Origin: Ornithinibacillus halotolerans
GTDB taxonomy: Bacteria; Bacillota; Bacilli; Bacillales; Amphibacillaceae
Direction: 5' to 3'
Assembly (NCBI RefSeq): GCF_014637405.1
Contig: NZ_BMEY01000014.1
Location: 35,340 to 99,339 of the forward strand
DNA length: 64,000 nucleotides
The stretch's first letter is position 1, and every line of letters begins with the position of its first letter. Below the pieces are notes generated by a model, which made no database searches, was not told the DNA's origin, and saw only the letters and a list, made by a program, of their open reading frames with translations. Both the position numbers and the translations under genes were made by a program. Positions 1-8,928 of this stretch are shown one piece after another.

Positions 1-223
1 TGGTAAAATATGAGGAAGGAACTACTTTAATTCTCTCAAGAGTAGCGGTAGCAAGATTAATTGCTACCAGTCGATGATTATTTGATACAGCCGCTTCATT
101 CGTAAAAACAATAAGATTAAATGTTCCAATGAGGATAATAGAAATAATAACAAGGGAGGCCAGAACTTCTACCAGCGTAAATCCACCTTCTTTTCTAGAA
201 AAAGCCACCTTTAATTTGTTCAT
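1..223 (-). CDS. Type IV prepilin-like protein, partial (N-terminal 74 residues)
   Basis: Only the N-terminus lies in the window; the gene runs off the left edge. The protein begins MNKLKVAFSRKEGG and continues FTLVEVLASLVIIS, a class III prepilin signal: a charged leader ending in glycine, then Phe at +1 and Glu at +5 of a hydrophobic helix. The processing enzyme would be the prepilin peptidase encoded at 8.9-9.7 kb. It is the most distal gene visible in the pilus operon, 92 bases after pilO, so it is more likely a minor pilin (PilV/PilW type) than the main subunit. The prepilin call is firm; the minor-pilin role is inference. Confidence 0.85.
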   Translation of the reverse strand, partial: MNKLKVAFSRKEGGFTLVEVLASLVIISIILIGTFNLIVFTNEAAVSNNHRLVAINLATATLERIKVVPSSYFT

Positions 224-315
224 TTCTATTACCCTCTTTCTTTTAATAGAGAAACCCTAACAAAAATTATCTACTTCATCAAAAATAAAACCGTAATCAA
301 CCTTAGACTACGATT

Positions 316-993
316 TTATTCATTAAAATAAAATGTTGTAACACTTACATCTGCAGTAATTGTTTCATTTTCTTCATCTACTAACAGTTCTCTTTCAGCT
401 GGTTTCTGGAAGGTCATATTTGTTACGGTCATAAAGCGCTCTTGCTCTTCAATCAGATTAATAAATTCTTGATATTGTTCATAATTAGGTGCCGTCACAT
501 TAAAACTTACAGTGATGGATTGAAGGTTTTCCGGGATGCCATCAAAACTTATATTATCCTGTTCAGAAGTAGATTCTTCCTCATCTGTTTCACTCTCTGC
601 ATTAGTGTCAGTCTCTCCTTCAGCTGCTTCTTCAATTTCCCTTTGAGGAGCATTATTACCGTAAGAAAAACTGAAGTTATCTAATCGAATATCACTTAAT
701 AATTCGATTTCTTGTAAGGTAAGTATTAACTGCTCTATCTCTTCATCTAACGGCAATTTCTTTTCTAACAAATACATTTCAGAGTCAAATTCATCTGAGC
801 CATTTTCTGCTTTCGCTAATTTCACTTGTAGAACTTGATTGTCTGTCTCTAACGCTTTTTGAGTATTTTCACGTGTTTTCAATTCTTTAGATATTGGTTG
901 AAATAAGAGAAAGTATCCAACAATTAACAGTAGAAATAATAACCCTAGCAGCAGAAAGAAAGAACGTTTATTTTCTTGGAAAGTATTATTCAT
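316..993 (-). CDS. pilO: PilO-like type IV pilus inner-membrane assembly protein
   Basis: 225 aa. An N-terminal membrane helix (about residues 11-30) is followed by a coiled coil and a globular domain. An acidic insert rich in Glu, Asp, Ser and Thr lies at about residues 120-145. This bitopic layout, with position directly after pilN (the two genes overlap by 8 bases), fits PilO, which pairs with PilN to form the alignment complex between PilM and the pilus platform. The sequence itself is weakly conserved, so the name rests mainly on topology and on the order pilM-pilN-pilO. Confidence 0.75.
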   Translation of the reverse strand: MNNTFQENKRSFFLLLGLLFLLLIVGYFLLFQPISKELKTRENTQKALETDNQVLQVKLAKAENGSDEFDSEMYLLEKKLPLDEEIEQLILTLQEIELLSDIRLDNFSFSYGNNAPQREIEEAAEGETDTNAESETDEEESTSEQDNISFDGIPENLQSITVSFNVTAPNYEQYQEFINLIEEQERFMTVTNMTFQKPAERELLVDEENETITADVSVTTFYFNE

Positions 994-1579
994 TTCCTTC
1001 TGCCCCCTGCACTAATTTTCTATCATTAACTTTAATGGAAAGACTAACTGTATAACGTGGAATTACACTATACATATCTTCTTCATCTTCTGAAGAATTT
1101 TCTAACTCGAAAGTATTAATTTGATTTACCTGTACATCATCAATTAATTCAGATCCATTTAATTCTTCGACATAAGCCGCAATTTCGGTCATATTTTCAA
1201 ATTGTGTCTCTAGTTGAACACCTTGATAACTATAAGTGTAGTTACTTAAATACCCTGTCTCAGGCAATAGCACAAGCAGTTCATCAATAAAACTGGATGT
1301 AGGGATAATTTGATACTCGACAAATCTTGCTGCATTCTTGTAAGCATTAGTGTCATCATTATTATCTAAGTTAGCAAGTCTTGTTTCTAATAATGTTTTT
1401 TCTTGTTCTAATTGACTAATATTTTGATTTACTTCTTCAAGATTGTTCTTTGTATGTAAATAAAAATAAATAAGTGCACTAGACAGTACGATAAATAAAA
1501 TTAATCCAACTAGAAAAACAATATATTGAACAGAACTCTGTCTTTCAATTTTGGGTAATAAATTTATTTCAGGAAGCAT
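986..1579 (-). CDS. pilN: PilN-like type IV pilus assembly protein
   Basis: 197 aa. The start MLPEINLLPKIER carries the short INLLP motif typical of the PilN cytoplasmic tail, which binds PilM. A single membrane helix (about residues 19-42), a coiled coil and a periplasm-type ferredoxin-like domain follow. The gene begins one base after pilM ends and overlaps pilO, so translation of the three is probably coupled. The INLLP tail makes this the clearest member of the PilN/PilO pair. Confidence 0.88.
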   Translation of the reverse strand: MLPEINLLPKIERQSSVQYIVFLVGLILFIVLSSALIYFYLHTKNNLEEVNQNISQLEQEKTLLETRLANLDNNDDTNAYKNAARFVEYQIIPTSSFIDELLVLLPETGYLSNYTYSYQGVQLETQFENMTEIAAYVEELNGSELIDDVQVNQINTFELENSSEDEEDMYSVIPRYTVSLSIKVNDRKLVQGAEGNE

Positions 1580-2548
1580 CTATTGTACCTCCTTTAGAGC
1601 TAATCCTAGTAATGGAATATATTTTGTTTCAATTTCTTTATCCTTTTTTTCTAATTGAATACCTTTTAAAATTTGAACAGGAAGATTGAAACGTTCTCCT
1701 ACTCTTTGATAGAACGCTACTAAATAAGGGTGATCTCCTAAGAGAACAATCTCATCCACCATTTTTTCTCCCTTTTGAATAGAAAATCGGTAAAAGTTCA
1801 TAATACGTTCTAACTCAGCTACTTGATCATCTAATATTCCTAGTATATATACATCATCTTCTTTAAAAGTTAATTTATCCGTTTTCTCTGAATCTACATG
1901 TAGATCAAGATTCTCAAAACGCAAAAATTCTATATTGTGATTTCTAAAGATACTCAGATTAATCGAGGTTGCATTTAATTCTACAAACAGATATACCTTT
2001 TCTCTATTTACTTTCATCGTATGATGGAAATATCGATATACTCCCAATGCCAGTACATCAGCCGCTATCGGTTTCAAAGAAACATCCGCAAGAATCTCTG
2101 TATATTTCACCATTTCTTCTCTCGGTGCAGCAAAAAATGTACCTGAACGGTTCTCTTGCTCCAAGCGAACATTCTCAGCATAATGTACATCGAAAACAGG
2201 ATCTTTAAATGGAAGATGTAGGGACTTCCCTATCTCTACTTTAAAATATTCATTAATATCTTTATCCCGTAGATCGGATGGGAATTCTACATGTCTCATG
2301 ATCACTAAGGAGTTAGGTACGTAGAATCGGACATGGCGATTTTTTATGCCTAATTCTTTTACTAACTCTTTCATGAATTCGTAAAAACCAATTTCGTCTA
2401 TTATTTTTCCGTTTTCAATCATACCAGCAGGTATAAGTCTTTCTGCCATTAATTTTATAGATGAGATATTGGTACTATTTGTTTCAATTAGTCGAATAAT
2501 ATAGTCTTCTAAGTCTATATTCATAATTTTTGTAGGTTGTCCAAACAC
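1580..2548 (-). CDS. pilM: PilM-like actin-fold pilus assembly ATPase
   Basis: 322 aa with a GTG start preceded by GGTGAT at 5 bases. The protein opens with a short IMNIDLEDYIIRLIE strand pair like the first nucleotide-binding motif of the FtsA/PilM family and shows the overall PilM spacing. The phosphate motifs are degenerate compared with classical PilM. PilM is cytoplasmic and binds the PilN tail, linking the motor to the membrane platform. It follows the pilin gene after a 154-base gap containing a stable hairpin. A diverged PilM is the best reading, given the pilN and pilO neighbours. Confidence 0.8.
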   Translation of the reverse strand: MFGQPTKIMNIDLEDYIIRLIETNSTNISSIKLMAERLIPAGMIENGKIIDEIGFYEFMKELVKELGIKNRHVRFYVPNSLVIMRHVEFPSDLRDKDINEYFKVEIGKSLHLPFKDPVFDVHYAENVRLEQENRSGTFFAAPREEMVKYTEILADVSLKPIAADVLALGVYRYFHHTMKVNREKVYLFVELNATSINLSIFRNHNIEFLRFENLDLHVDSEKTDKLTFKEDDVYILGILDDQVAELERIMNFYRFSIQKGEKMVDEIVLLGDHPYLVAFYQRVGERFNLPVQILKGIQLEKKDKEIETKYIPLLGLALKEVQ

Positions 2549-2658
2549 AAGAAATCACCATCCTGGAGTTTATACAGTTAACAATTCTTTTTACCATTTC
2601 ACAAAGCATTTTGAAAAATCGTAAAAAGAATTGTAATTTAAATTTTATTTAGCTGTTT

Positions 2659-2690
2659 AGTATTCCCAGCACTATAAGTGCTGAGAATAC
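2659..2690 (-). terminator. Stem-loop just downstream of the major pilin gene (partial terminator or mRNA stabiliser)
   Basis: A nearly perfect inverted repeat (GTATTC-CAGCACT arms around a short loop) starts 13 bases after the pilin stop codon. It is not followed by a clear U run, so read-through into pilM is expected. Its likely effect is to set pilin transcript levels above those of pilMNO. Confidence 0.6.
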
Positions 2691-2702
2691 TTCAACATAT
2701 AC

Positions 2703-3182
2703 TTAGCCACCAGTAGTACCTTCAGCTTCACATAGCTCTCTACCCTGTTGTATTAATGCTGTTTCGGTAGCAGTATCTGCAGATAAATCACATTGTCCAC
2801 CAGACGAAACTAATGCAACACTATACTCTCCAGTATCTGATTTAAAAACAGTTGCTGTTGTATATACATTATTACCCCATGGATCTGTTAATGTTCCAAC
2901 ATCTAAGTCTGCTTCAACAGCAGCATCCCCTGTACCAGTCTCAATTGCTGAGACACCACTTGCTGTTATTTCTCCTCCATTAGCCTCATACAATTTTGCT
3001 GCAGAAATTAATTGCTGTGCATTAGCAATTTGAGCATCCTTCTTAGAATTATCAATTACATTACTAATTGACACAAACGCAATTGCCCCAACAATAGCCA
3101 AGATAACAATTACCGCTAGTAACTCAACTAATGTTAAACCTCTTTCATCTTTTTTCAATAAACGTAACCATTTTTTCATCAT
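2703..3182 (-). CDS. Major type IV pilin (prepilin)
   Basis: 159 aa from the chosen start. Several in-frame ATGs are clustered here. The sixth codon of the longest frame (3182) is preferred because a GGAG lies 9 bases upstream, whereas the first ATG has no ribosome binding site. The leader MMKKWLRLLKKDERG ends in the processing glycine and is followed by LTLVELLAVIVILAIVG, a classic pilin helix with Glu at +5. Two cysteines near the C-terminus (about residues 131 and 151) frame a likely disulfide-bonded D-loop as in Gram-negative pilins. It lies after pilC and is followed by a strong hairpin. It is the only complete pilin in the window, so it is taken as the main subunit. Confidence 0.9.
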   Translation of the reverse strand: MMKKWLRLLKKDERGLTLVELLAVIVILAIVGAIAFVSISNVIDNSKKDAQIANAQQLISAAKLYEANGGEITASGVSAIETGTGDAAVEADLDVGTLTDPWGNNVYTTATVFKSDTGEYSVALVSSGGQCDLSADTATETALIQQGRELCEAEGTTGG

Positions 3183-3260
3183 CTTCATCATCTCCATTTT
3201 TTATTTTAAAAGAATGTATAAAAGCATTAAAACAATATATTCTTTTGTTACTTCACCTCC

Positions 3261-4472
3261 TTAAACGTTTTGATAGATGCTAAACATTGGAACCATGATT
3301 GCAATTACAATGAAGCCTACTACACCAGCTAATACTACGATCATTAATGGCTCGATAAGCGACTTTAATGTGTCCACTGTTCGGTCCACATCTTCTTCAT
3401 AGAAATCGGCAACTTTTGAAAGCATTAAGTCCAGTTGGCCACTTTGTTCGCCAATAGCTATCATTTGAGTAACTAACGGTGGGAACACCCAGCTTTTCTT
3501 TAACGGTTCGGATAGAGCTCTCCCTATTTCTAGACTGTCACGAGATGCTAAAATTACTCTACCGATAACTGGATTACCAACAACTTTCTCCACAATAGTT
3601 AGTGCTTTTAAGATTGGGACAGAACTGGAAACTAGTGATGATAAAGTTCGGGTCAGTCTTGCTATTGCCGATTTTTGTAGTAGCTTTCCAAAGATCGGAA
3701 GTTTAAATAATACGACATGGACTGCATAGTTGAACTTTTTATCATTTTTATATAGAAACATAAATACACCAATGATTATTAATATTAATAGAAGTCCTAA
3801 CCACCAAGAGTTTTGTACAAATTCACTAAGATTCATCACTAATTGGGTAACAAACGGAAGTTCTCCGCCAAAAGATTCAAAAGTTGCAGTAATACTTGGA
3901 ACGATCGATACCATTAAGAAAACTACAACCGCTACAATAATAATCGATAACACAATTGGATAAGCCATAGTTGATTGTACTTTTTTCTTAATATTATTTT
4001 GTTTCTCATAATAAGTAGCTAGTCTGTCCAATGTATCATCAATATTACCGGTAGCTTCACCAGCTCTAACCATGTTTACAAACAATGAAGGAAACACTTT
4101 AGAATGATTTTGTACCGCGTCGGAAAATGCTTGTCCTTCTCTAAGATCAGACTCAACCGCATACAGTGCTTTACTTAACCCTTTACTCTCCGTCTGTTCA
4201 GCCATTATATTTGTAGCTTCTACAATAGAAATACCAGCTCGAATTAATGTAGCAAACTGACGGCAATAAATAACAAAATCCTCTGTCTTTACCTTATTAC
4301 CACCAATTGCAAGATCACGGTTAAATATTGTTGCTTTCGTCTCCGTTACTTCACGAGGGCTAATGCCTTTTTCACGAATCGCAGCAATAGCTTGGGAACG
4401 CGAAACACTCTCAATCGTCCCTTTCTTCATGATTCCTTTTGACGTTCGTCCGACATATTTATAAACTGGCAT
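3261..4472 (-). CDS. pilC: PilC/GspF-family pilus platform protein
   Basis: 403 aa, a normal length. The N-terminus MPVYKYVGRTSKG matches the PilC/GspF start. Two T2SSF domains (about residues 65-190 and 270-390) are each followed by membrane helices, three in total. This inner-membrane protein is the platform that the PilB and PilT motors turn or load with pilin. It starts two bases after pilT stops, so translation of the two is coupled. The full length and the pilT neighbour argue for a T4P rather than a ComGB protein. Confidence 0.93.
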   Translation of the reverse strand: MPVYKYVGRTSKGIMKKGTIESVSRSQAIAAIREKGISPREVTETKATIFNRDLAIGGNKVKTEDFVIYCRQFATLIRAGISIVEATNIMAEQTESKGLSKALYAVESDLREGQAFSDAVQNHSKVFPSLFVNMVRAGEATGNIDDTLDRLATYYEKQNNIKKKVQSTMAYPIVLSIIIVAVVVFLMVSIVPSITATFESFGGELPFVTQLVMNLSEFVQNSWWLGLLLILIIIGVFMFLYKNDKKFNYAVHVVLFKLPIFGKLLQKSAIARLTRTLSSLVSSSVPILKALTIVEKVVGNPVIGRVILASRDSLEIGRALSEPLKKSWVFPPLVTQMIAIGEQSGQLDLMLSKVADFYEEDVDRTVDTLKSLIEPLMIVVLAGVVGFIVIAIMVPMFSIYQNV

Positions 4473-4474
4473 TC

Positions 4475-5515
4475 TTAATCACCTGCAATAGAAAACATTT
4501 CTTGTACATCATCATAATTGACCATGCCTTTTTGCAATAACTCTTTAACAGACATCTCCATCGTATGCATTCCAGCAGCACGAGACGTTTGTAAGATATT
4601 CTTAATTTGGTCTACTTTTTCATTCCGTATTAAATTTGCTACAGAGGGCATATTGATTAATATTTCTGTTGCTGCCACTCGGCCTTGTCCATCAGACTTA
4701 GGAACTAATCGTTGGGAAATAATCCCGGCTAGAACGGATGCCAACTGAATGCGAATTTGGCTTTGTTGATGTGGTGGAAACACGTCAATAATCCGATTAA
4801 TGGTCTGGGACGCACTATTCGTATGTAAAGTTGCTAAAACTAAATGTCCAGTTTCAGCCGCGGTAAGTGCCGTTGAAATCGTTTCATGATCGCGCATTTC
4901 TCCGACTAAGATAATATCTGGATCCTGTCTAAGGGCAGCACGTAATCCATTAGCAAAACTTTCTGTGTCTTTCCCTACTTCTCGTTGATTAATGATCGAC
5001 TTCCCGTGTTCATGCACAAATTCAATTGGGTCCTCTAGCGTAATAATATGTTTCGCCTTATAACGATTCACGTAGTTGATCATGGAAGCAAGTGTTGTTG
5101 ATTTACCTGAACCAGTAGGACCTGTAACTAAAATTAATCCTTGAGGCTTTAATGCTAATTGCTGTAAAATGCTCGGCATCATCAACTCTTCAATCGTAGG
5201 TATCTCTTTAGGTATGACCCGGGCAACAATACTTATATTTCCTAATTGTGTAAACACATTAATACGGAAGCGTGATACATCTTCTATACTATAGGAAGAG
5301 TCAATCTCCCCCATTTTCATGAGATGCTCCCACTCTGAACTAGACAATAATTCTTTGGCGAGATTTTCTGTATCTTCTTTCGTCAATACATCTTCACCAT
5401 GGCGAGTTAATTTCCCATGAATTCTATAAACAGGGGGGGAATTGACGGTAATATGTAAATCAGATGCTTCTTGGTAATAAGCTATTTGCAATAAGTCATT
5501 GATATCATATGGCAT
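4475..5515 (-). CDS. pilT: PilT twitching-motility retraction ATPase
   Basis: 346 aa. The Walker A GPTGSGKSTT is at about residue 133, followed by the Asp box, the Walker B region (LVGEMRDHETI) and a His box (GHLVLATLHTNSA). Near residue 294 the sequence SVANLIRNEK corresponds to the AIRNLIRE motif that sets PilT apart from PilB/GspE and is needed for retraction. PilT depolymerises the pilus and powers twitching. Its presence in the operon shows that this is a retractile T4P rather than a competence pseudopilus, because comG operons have no pilT. Confidence 0.95.
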   Translation of the reverse strand: MPYDINDLLQIAYYQEASDLHITVNSPPVYRIHGKLTRHGEDVLTKEDTENLAKELLSSSEWEHLMKMGEIDSSYSIEDVSRFRINVFTQLGNISIVARVIPKEIPTIEELMMPSILQQLALKPQGLILVTGPTGSGKSTTLASMINYVNRYKAKHIITLEDPIEFVHEHGKSIINQREVGKDTESFANGLRAALRQDPDIILVGEMRDHETISTALTAAETGHLVLATLHTNSASQTINRIIDVFPPHQQSQIRIQLASVLAGIISQRLVPKSDGQGRVAATEILINMPSVANLIRNEKVDQIKNILQTSRAAGMHTMEMSVKELLQKGMVNYDDVQEMFSIAGD

Positions 5516-5526
5516 CTATTTACCCC

Positions 5527-7182
5527 CTAATTGGATGACACGACTCGTAGTACTTCTTCGGTTGTTGTTAACCCCTGGGCCACTTTGTGAAGGCCATCAT
5601 CGAGTAGAAAACGCATCCCTTGTTGTTTTACATATTTCAAAATTTCGGAACGTGTGCTTGCATTAATTATTAATCGGCGAATGTGATCATCAATTGGAAG
5701 TACTTCATGAATAGCAATTCTGCCTCGATACCCAGTCATCCCACAGCTTGCACAGCCAGTACCACGTTGAATCGACGTAATTTCGATACTAGCATTGGCA
5801 AATAACTTTCTCTCTTTTTCGGTTAGTTGATTAGTTTCACTACAATCCTTACATACTTTTCTTACTAGACGTTGTCCGACTACCCCATTTAACGAAGACG
5901 ATAATAGAAATGGCTCTACTCCCATGTCAATCAATCGTGTTAATGTATCTACTGCACTGTTTGTATGGAGCGTGCTTAATACAAGGTGTCCTGTTAAGGA
6001 GGCTCGGACAGCAATTTGAGCTGTTTCAAAATCACGTATTTCTCCGATCATAATAATATCTGGGTCTTGTCGGAGAATGGAGCGAAGTCCAGTAGCAAAC
6101 GTCATACCGATTTCTTCTCTCACTTGAACTTGATTAATACCATCTAACTGATACTCTACGGGATCTTCAATTGTAACAATATTTACTTTTTCACTATTTA
6201 GTCTGTTTAAAGCAGCATATAGTGTGGATGACTTCCCGGAACCCGTTGGACCAGTTATAAGAATAATACCGTTTGGTTTTTCAATCATTTTTACAAACTT
6301 CGAAAAGTTTTCTTCTGTAAATCCTAACTTTGATATATCATTTAAGGCATTTCCTATATCAAGTAGACGCATAACTACTTTTTCACCATAAATCGATGGA
6401 AGTGTACTTACCCGGATATCTAAAGGTTTATGGTTAATCTCCAGTTTCACTCGTCCGTCTTGTGGGACTCTACTTTCTGTAATGTTTAAATTACTAATGA
6501 TTTTTATCCTTGCGATTAGCATGCTTTGCATATATTTAGGAAGGGACCGCTCCGTCCGTAAAACTCCATCAACACGGTAACGAACTCGTAATTCCCCTTC
6601 TTGTGGATCAAAATGAATATCACTCGCTTTTTGTGCAGCAGCATTTGTTATAATCTGATTCACCAGACGAACTATCGGAGAATCCTCATCTGTAATTCCT
6701 GTTTCATCTATTGCTTCTTCTGGTGCGTAATCACCCATTAACTCCTCAATAGATTCTTGCAAATCATAGTGCTTAGTAATAGCTCTGTAAATAGAATCTT
6801 TTGTAGCAATACCAGGTGTAATTTGGAGTCCTGTCGCAATTCTTAATTCTTCCATAGCGAAATAGTCCATTGGGTCAGCCATTGCTACAAATAATTTGTT
6901 TCCTTCAATACGTAGAGGCATTAAGAGATATCGCTTTGCTAATTCTTTCGGAACTAAATTAACAGCATCCTCATCAATTGAATATTGAAAGAGGTTGACA
7001 TGCGGTATACCTAATTGAAACTCAAGCACTTCAATTAATTGTTGTTCAGTAATATACCCTTCTCGCAACAGGGCATCTCCTAATTTCTCATCAGGGGATT
7101 TATCCGTAAGTGTATTTGCTAATTGTTCATCACTAATTAATCCAGCATTTACTAACAGATCGCCTAGTCTTTTCCTTGCCAT
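5527..7182 (-). CDS. pilB: PilB/GspE pilus extension ATPase with N-terminal MshEN-like domain
   Basis: 551 aa; the ribosome binding site GGAGGTGAG precedes the ATG. Residues 1-145 form a GspE-II/MshEN-type domain with two tandem RLGxxLxxxG-type motifs (RLGDLLVNAG and KLGDALLREG), the pattern that binds c-di-GMP in MshE. The ATPase core has Walker A GPTGSGKSS (about 312-320), an Asp box, Walker B (MIGEIRDFETA) and a His box. A CxxC pair near residue 444 and another near 480 form the zinc-binding tetracysteine motif of extension ATPases. It powers pilus polymerisation. Whether it binds c-di-GMP is not settled: each motif copy departs from consensus at one position. Confidence 0.95.
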   Translation of the reverse strand: MARKRLGDLLVNAGLISDEQLANTLTDKSPDEKLGDALLREGYITEQQLIEVLEFQLGIPHVNLFQYSIDEDAVNLVPKELAKRYLLMPLRIEGNKLFVAMADPMDYFAMEELRIATGLQITPGIATKDSIYRAITKHYDLQESIEELMGDYAPEEAIDETGITDEDSPIVRLVNQIITNAAAQKASDIHFDPQEGELRVRYRVDGVLRTERSLPKYMQSMLIARIKIISNLNITESRVPQDGRVKLEINHKPLDIRVSTLPSIYGEKVVMRLLDIGNALNDISKLGFTEENFSKFVKMIEKPNGIILITGPTGSGKSSTLYAALNRLNSEKVNIVTIEDPVEYQLDGINQVQVREEIGMTFATGLRSILRQDPDIIMIGEIRDFETAQIAVRASLTGHLVLSTLHTNSAVDTLTRLIDMGVEPFLLSSSLNGVVGQRLVRKVCKDCSETNQLTEKERKLFANASIEITSIQRGTGCASCGMTGYRGRIAIHEVLPIDDHIRRLIINASTRSEILKYVKQQGMRFLLDDGLHKVAQGLTTTEEVLRVVSSN

Positions 7183-7206
7183 CTAAACTCACCTCCATAT
7201 TAGGTG

Positions 7207-8718
7207 CTATTTGACGTATATTTCTTTTTCTTCTACTTCATCATCGTTATCTTGTTCTTCCGAATTCTCTTGTTGTTCTTCACTACCATCTTCATTATAA
7301 GTTGACCAAATGATCCGTAATAATTGCAGCTGATTATTGTCTAAGTTCTCAAGACAGGCCTCATTTCCAGACTCTTCTCCACTATTTTCTAAGCCATTCT
7401 CTACTTTCTCTACTAAGCTTTCACAGTAGTTCATAACAAAGTCATAAAATGTTATGGAACGAATGGAATCCCCGTTAGGTGGAGGTGGAACACCAACATT
7501 GCCATTTCGATTATCACTCGTTTGTTCATTCGGTTGAGTATTGTCGGTGATATTTTGTCCTTCTTCATAGGATTCTGTCATTCGTTCATCACCAGCTAAG
7601 AGCCCACTACTTATAGGTAGTAATACGATCTTAGGTTCTGGAGGGTAGAAATCTTTACTAACTAATTGCTCTTTCCCTTGTACGGTTTGATAAACTTCTA
7701 CTTCCACTCCTTGAGCACCTTCTTGAATGACCTCACTCTGACCATATGCTAAATCATTACTATAACGATAAATTGTACGTGGTTCTACTTCTTCCACGAT
7801 ATTGGAATGAACTATTAATGAGTCTACTTCGGCAGTGGATTGAAGAGAGACTATGAATTCACTTCCATCCCTTTCCAAATTCAGTTTAAAAGCCGTTTCA
7901 TTTGGATTGTAAATAAGGAAGTCCTTATCTACACTTGGATTTATAGCGACATCCAGTCCGGGGTCTGTATATTCAGGAATGGTTCCTTGTGAATGTCGTT
8001 CTAGTACAAGGATATTGGATTGCAAAATTGTACGATATAATTGAGAAGCAACAAAATTAATTTCTTCTGTTTGATTCTCTTTCATCTCAGGCAGCGCTCC
8101 TATAAAGGAAAACGTTGCATTTGGAACAAGCACTGTATCATGCATTTGTTTAATCATGTTATCGATAAGTAAATAAGAAAATCCATTCGGAATCACTACA
8201 GCTTCAGAAGCAACCGTCGTGTATTTCTCTTGTGTCTCAGCAGAATAGACTAGTTCTACTGCATTGTCACTTAAATTACTAGCGATAAGACTTGCATTCG
8301 ATAATGTCTCATTAACATTTATGTAAGAAGGTAGATTTCTAAAGTCTTCACTTTCTTCATTCACTTCAATGGCAAGTGGTTGAATCATATTCGATTTCTT
8401 AAATAATGGAAACCAGCTTTTCGTTCTTTGTTTCAATTGTTCTAACGTATCATCAATTTGAAATGTAAATATCGTTTTTGGAATCATAATTTCGTCGTAT
8501 TCACTTGTTGCATATATGTATTCATTCGATTCCCACATGTTAATTTTTTCCTCTAACATTGCTCTTGCTTCTTTCTCATTCATCCCTTCAACAAGAACAT
8601 TAGCAATTTGGGATCCCTTAGGGAACTTTGTAGAACTTTGATAAGTAAAGTACCCAATTATCAATAGTACAAGTAACAATATTATAGAAAAAGTGACAGT
8701 TTTTTTTGACAAAATCAT
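7207..8718 (-). CDS. Membrane-anchored VanW/G5-domain surface protein, first gene of the pilus operon
   Basis: 503 aa from ATG 8718, which has AAAAGGTGG 8 bases upstream; an upstream GTG (8730) has no ribosome binding site. An N-terminal signal anchor (about residues 4-24) precedes a VanW-like extracellular domain (about 180-290) and a G5 domain (about 295-365, with YGQSEVIQEGAQG). The tail is Pro/Asn-rich and then strongly acidic. G5 domains bind cell-wall sugars and VanW domains occur in wall-associated proteins, so an anchor or guide for the pilus through peptidoglycan is plausible. That role is inference from domain type and from its place as the promoter-proximal gene of pilBTC. Confidence 0.8.
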   Translation of the reverse strand: MILSKKTVTFSIILLLVLLIIGYFTYQSSTKFPKGSQIANVLVEGMNEKEARAMLEEKINMWESNEYIYATSEYDEIMIPKTIFTFQIDDTLEQLKQRTKSWFPLFKKSNMIQPLAIEVNEESEDFRNLPSYINVNETLSNASLIASNLSDNAVELVYSAETQEKYTTVASEAVVIPNGFSYLLIDNMIKQMHDTVLVPNATFSFIGALPEMKENQTEEINFVASQLYRTILQSNILVLERHSQGTIPEYTDPGLDVAINPSVDKDFLIYNPNETAFKLNLERDGSEFIVSLQSTAEVDSLIVHSNIVEEVEPRTIYRYSNDLAYGQSEVIQEGAQGVEVEVYQTVQGKEQLVSKDFYPPEPKIVLLPISSGLLAGDERMTESYEEGQNITDNTQPNEQTSDNRNGNVGVPPPPNGDSIRSITFYDFVMNYCESLVEKVENGLENSGEESGNEACLENLDNNQLQLLRIIWSTYNEDGSEEQQENSEEQDNDDEVEEKEIYVK

Positions 8719-8869
8719 AGCAAAATCCACCTTTTCGATTTGTAAGCATAGTATATTTCAACTAAATAAAACTATCCGTTAACTAGGAGAATTATACTAT
8801 ACCAAAGGAAAAACCTATCAGTCTAGCACTTTAGAACTAGATTAAAGATAGTTCGTAAGTAGCAATAGT

Positions 8870-8898
8870 AGATTATCAGTAGTTAAATAAATTGTCAA
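8870..8898 (-). promoter_or_regulatory. Sigma-A promoter of the pilus operon
   Basis: On the minus strand TTGACA, a 17-base spacer and TAATCT match the vegetative consensus closely. It lies in the 210-base gap between the prepilin peptidase gene and the VanW/G5 gene, about 150 bases before the latter's start codon. The seven following pil genes would be read from here, leaving a long untranslated leader. Confidence 0.75.
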
Positions 8899-8928
8899 CA
8901 GTTTTCGGAAAACAAAGACAGTTCCCTA

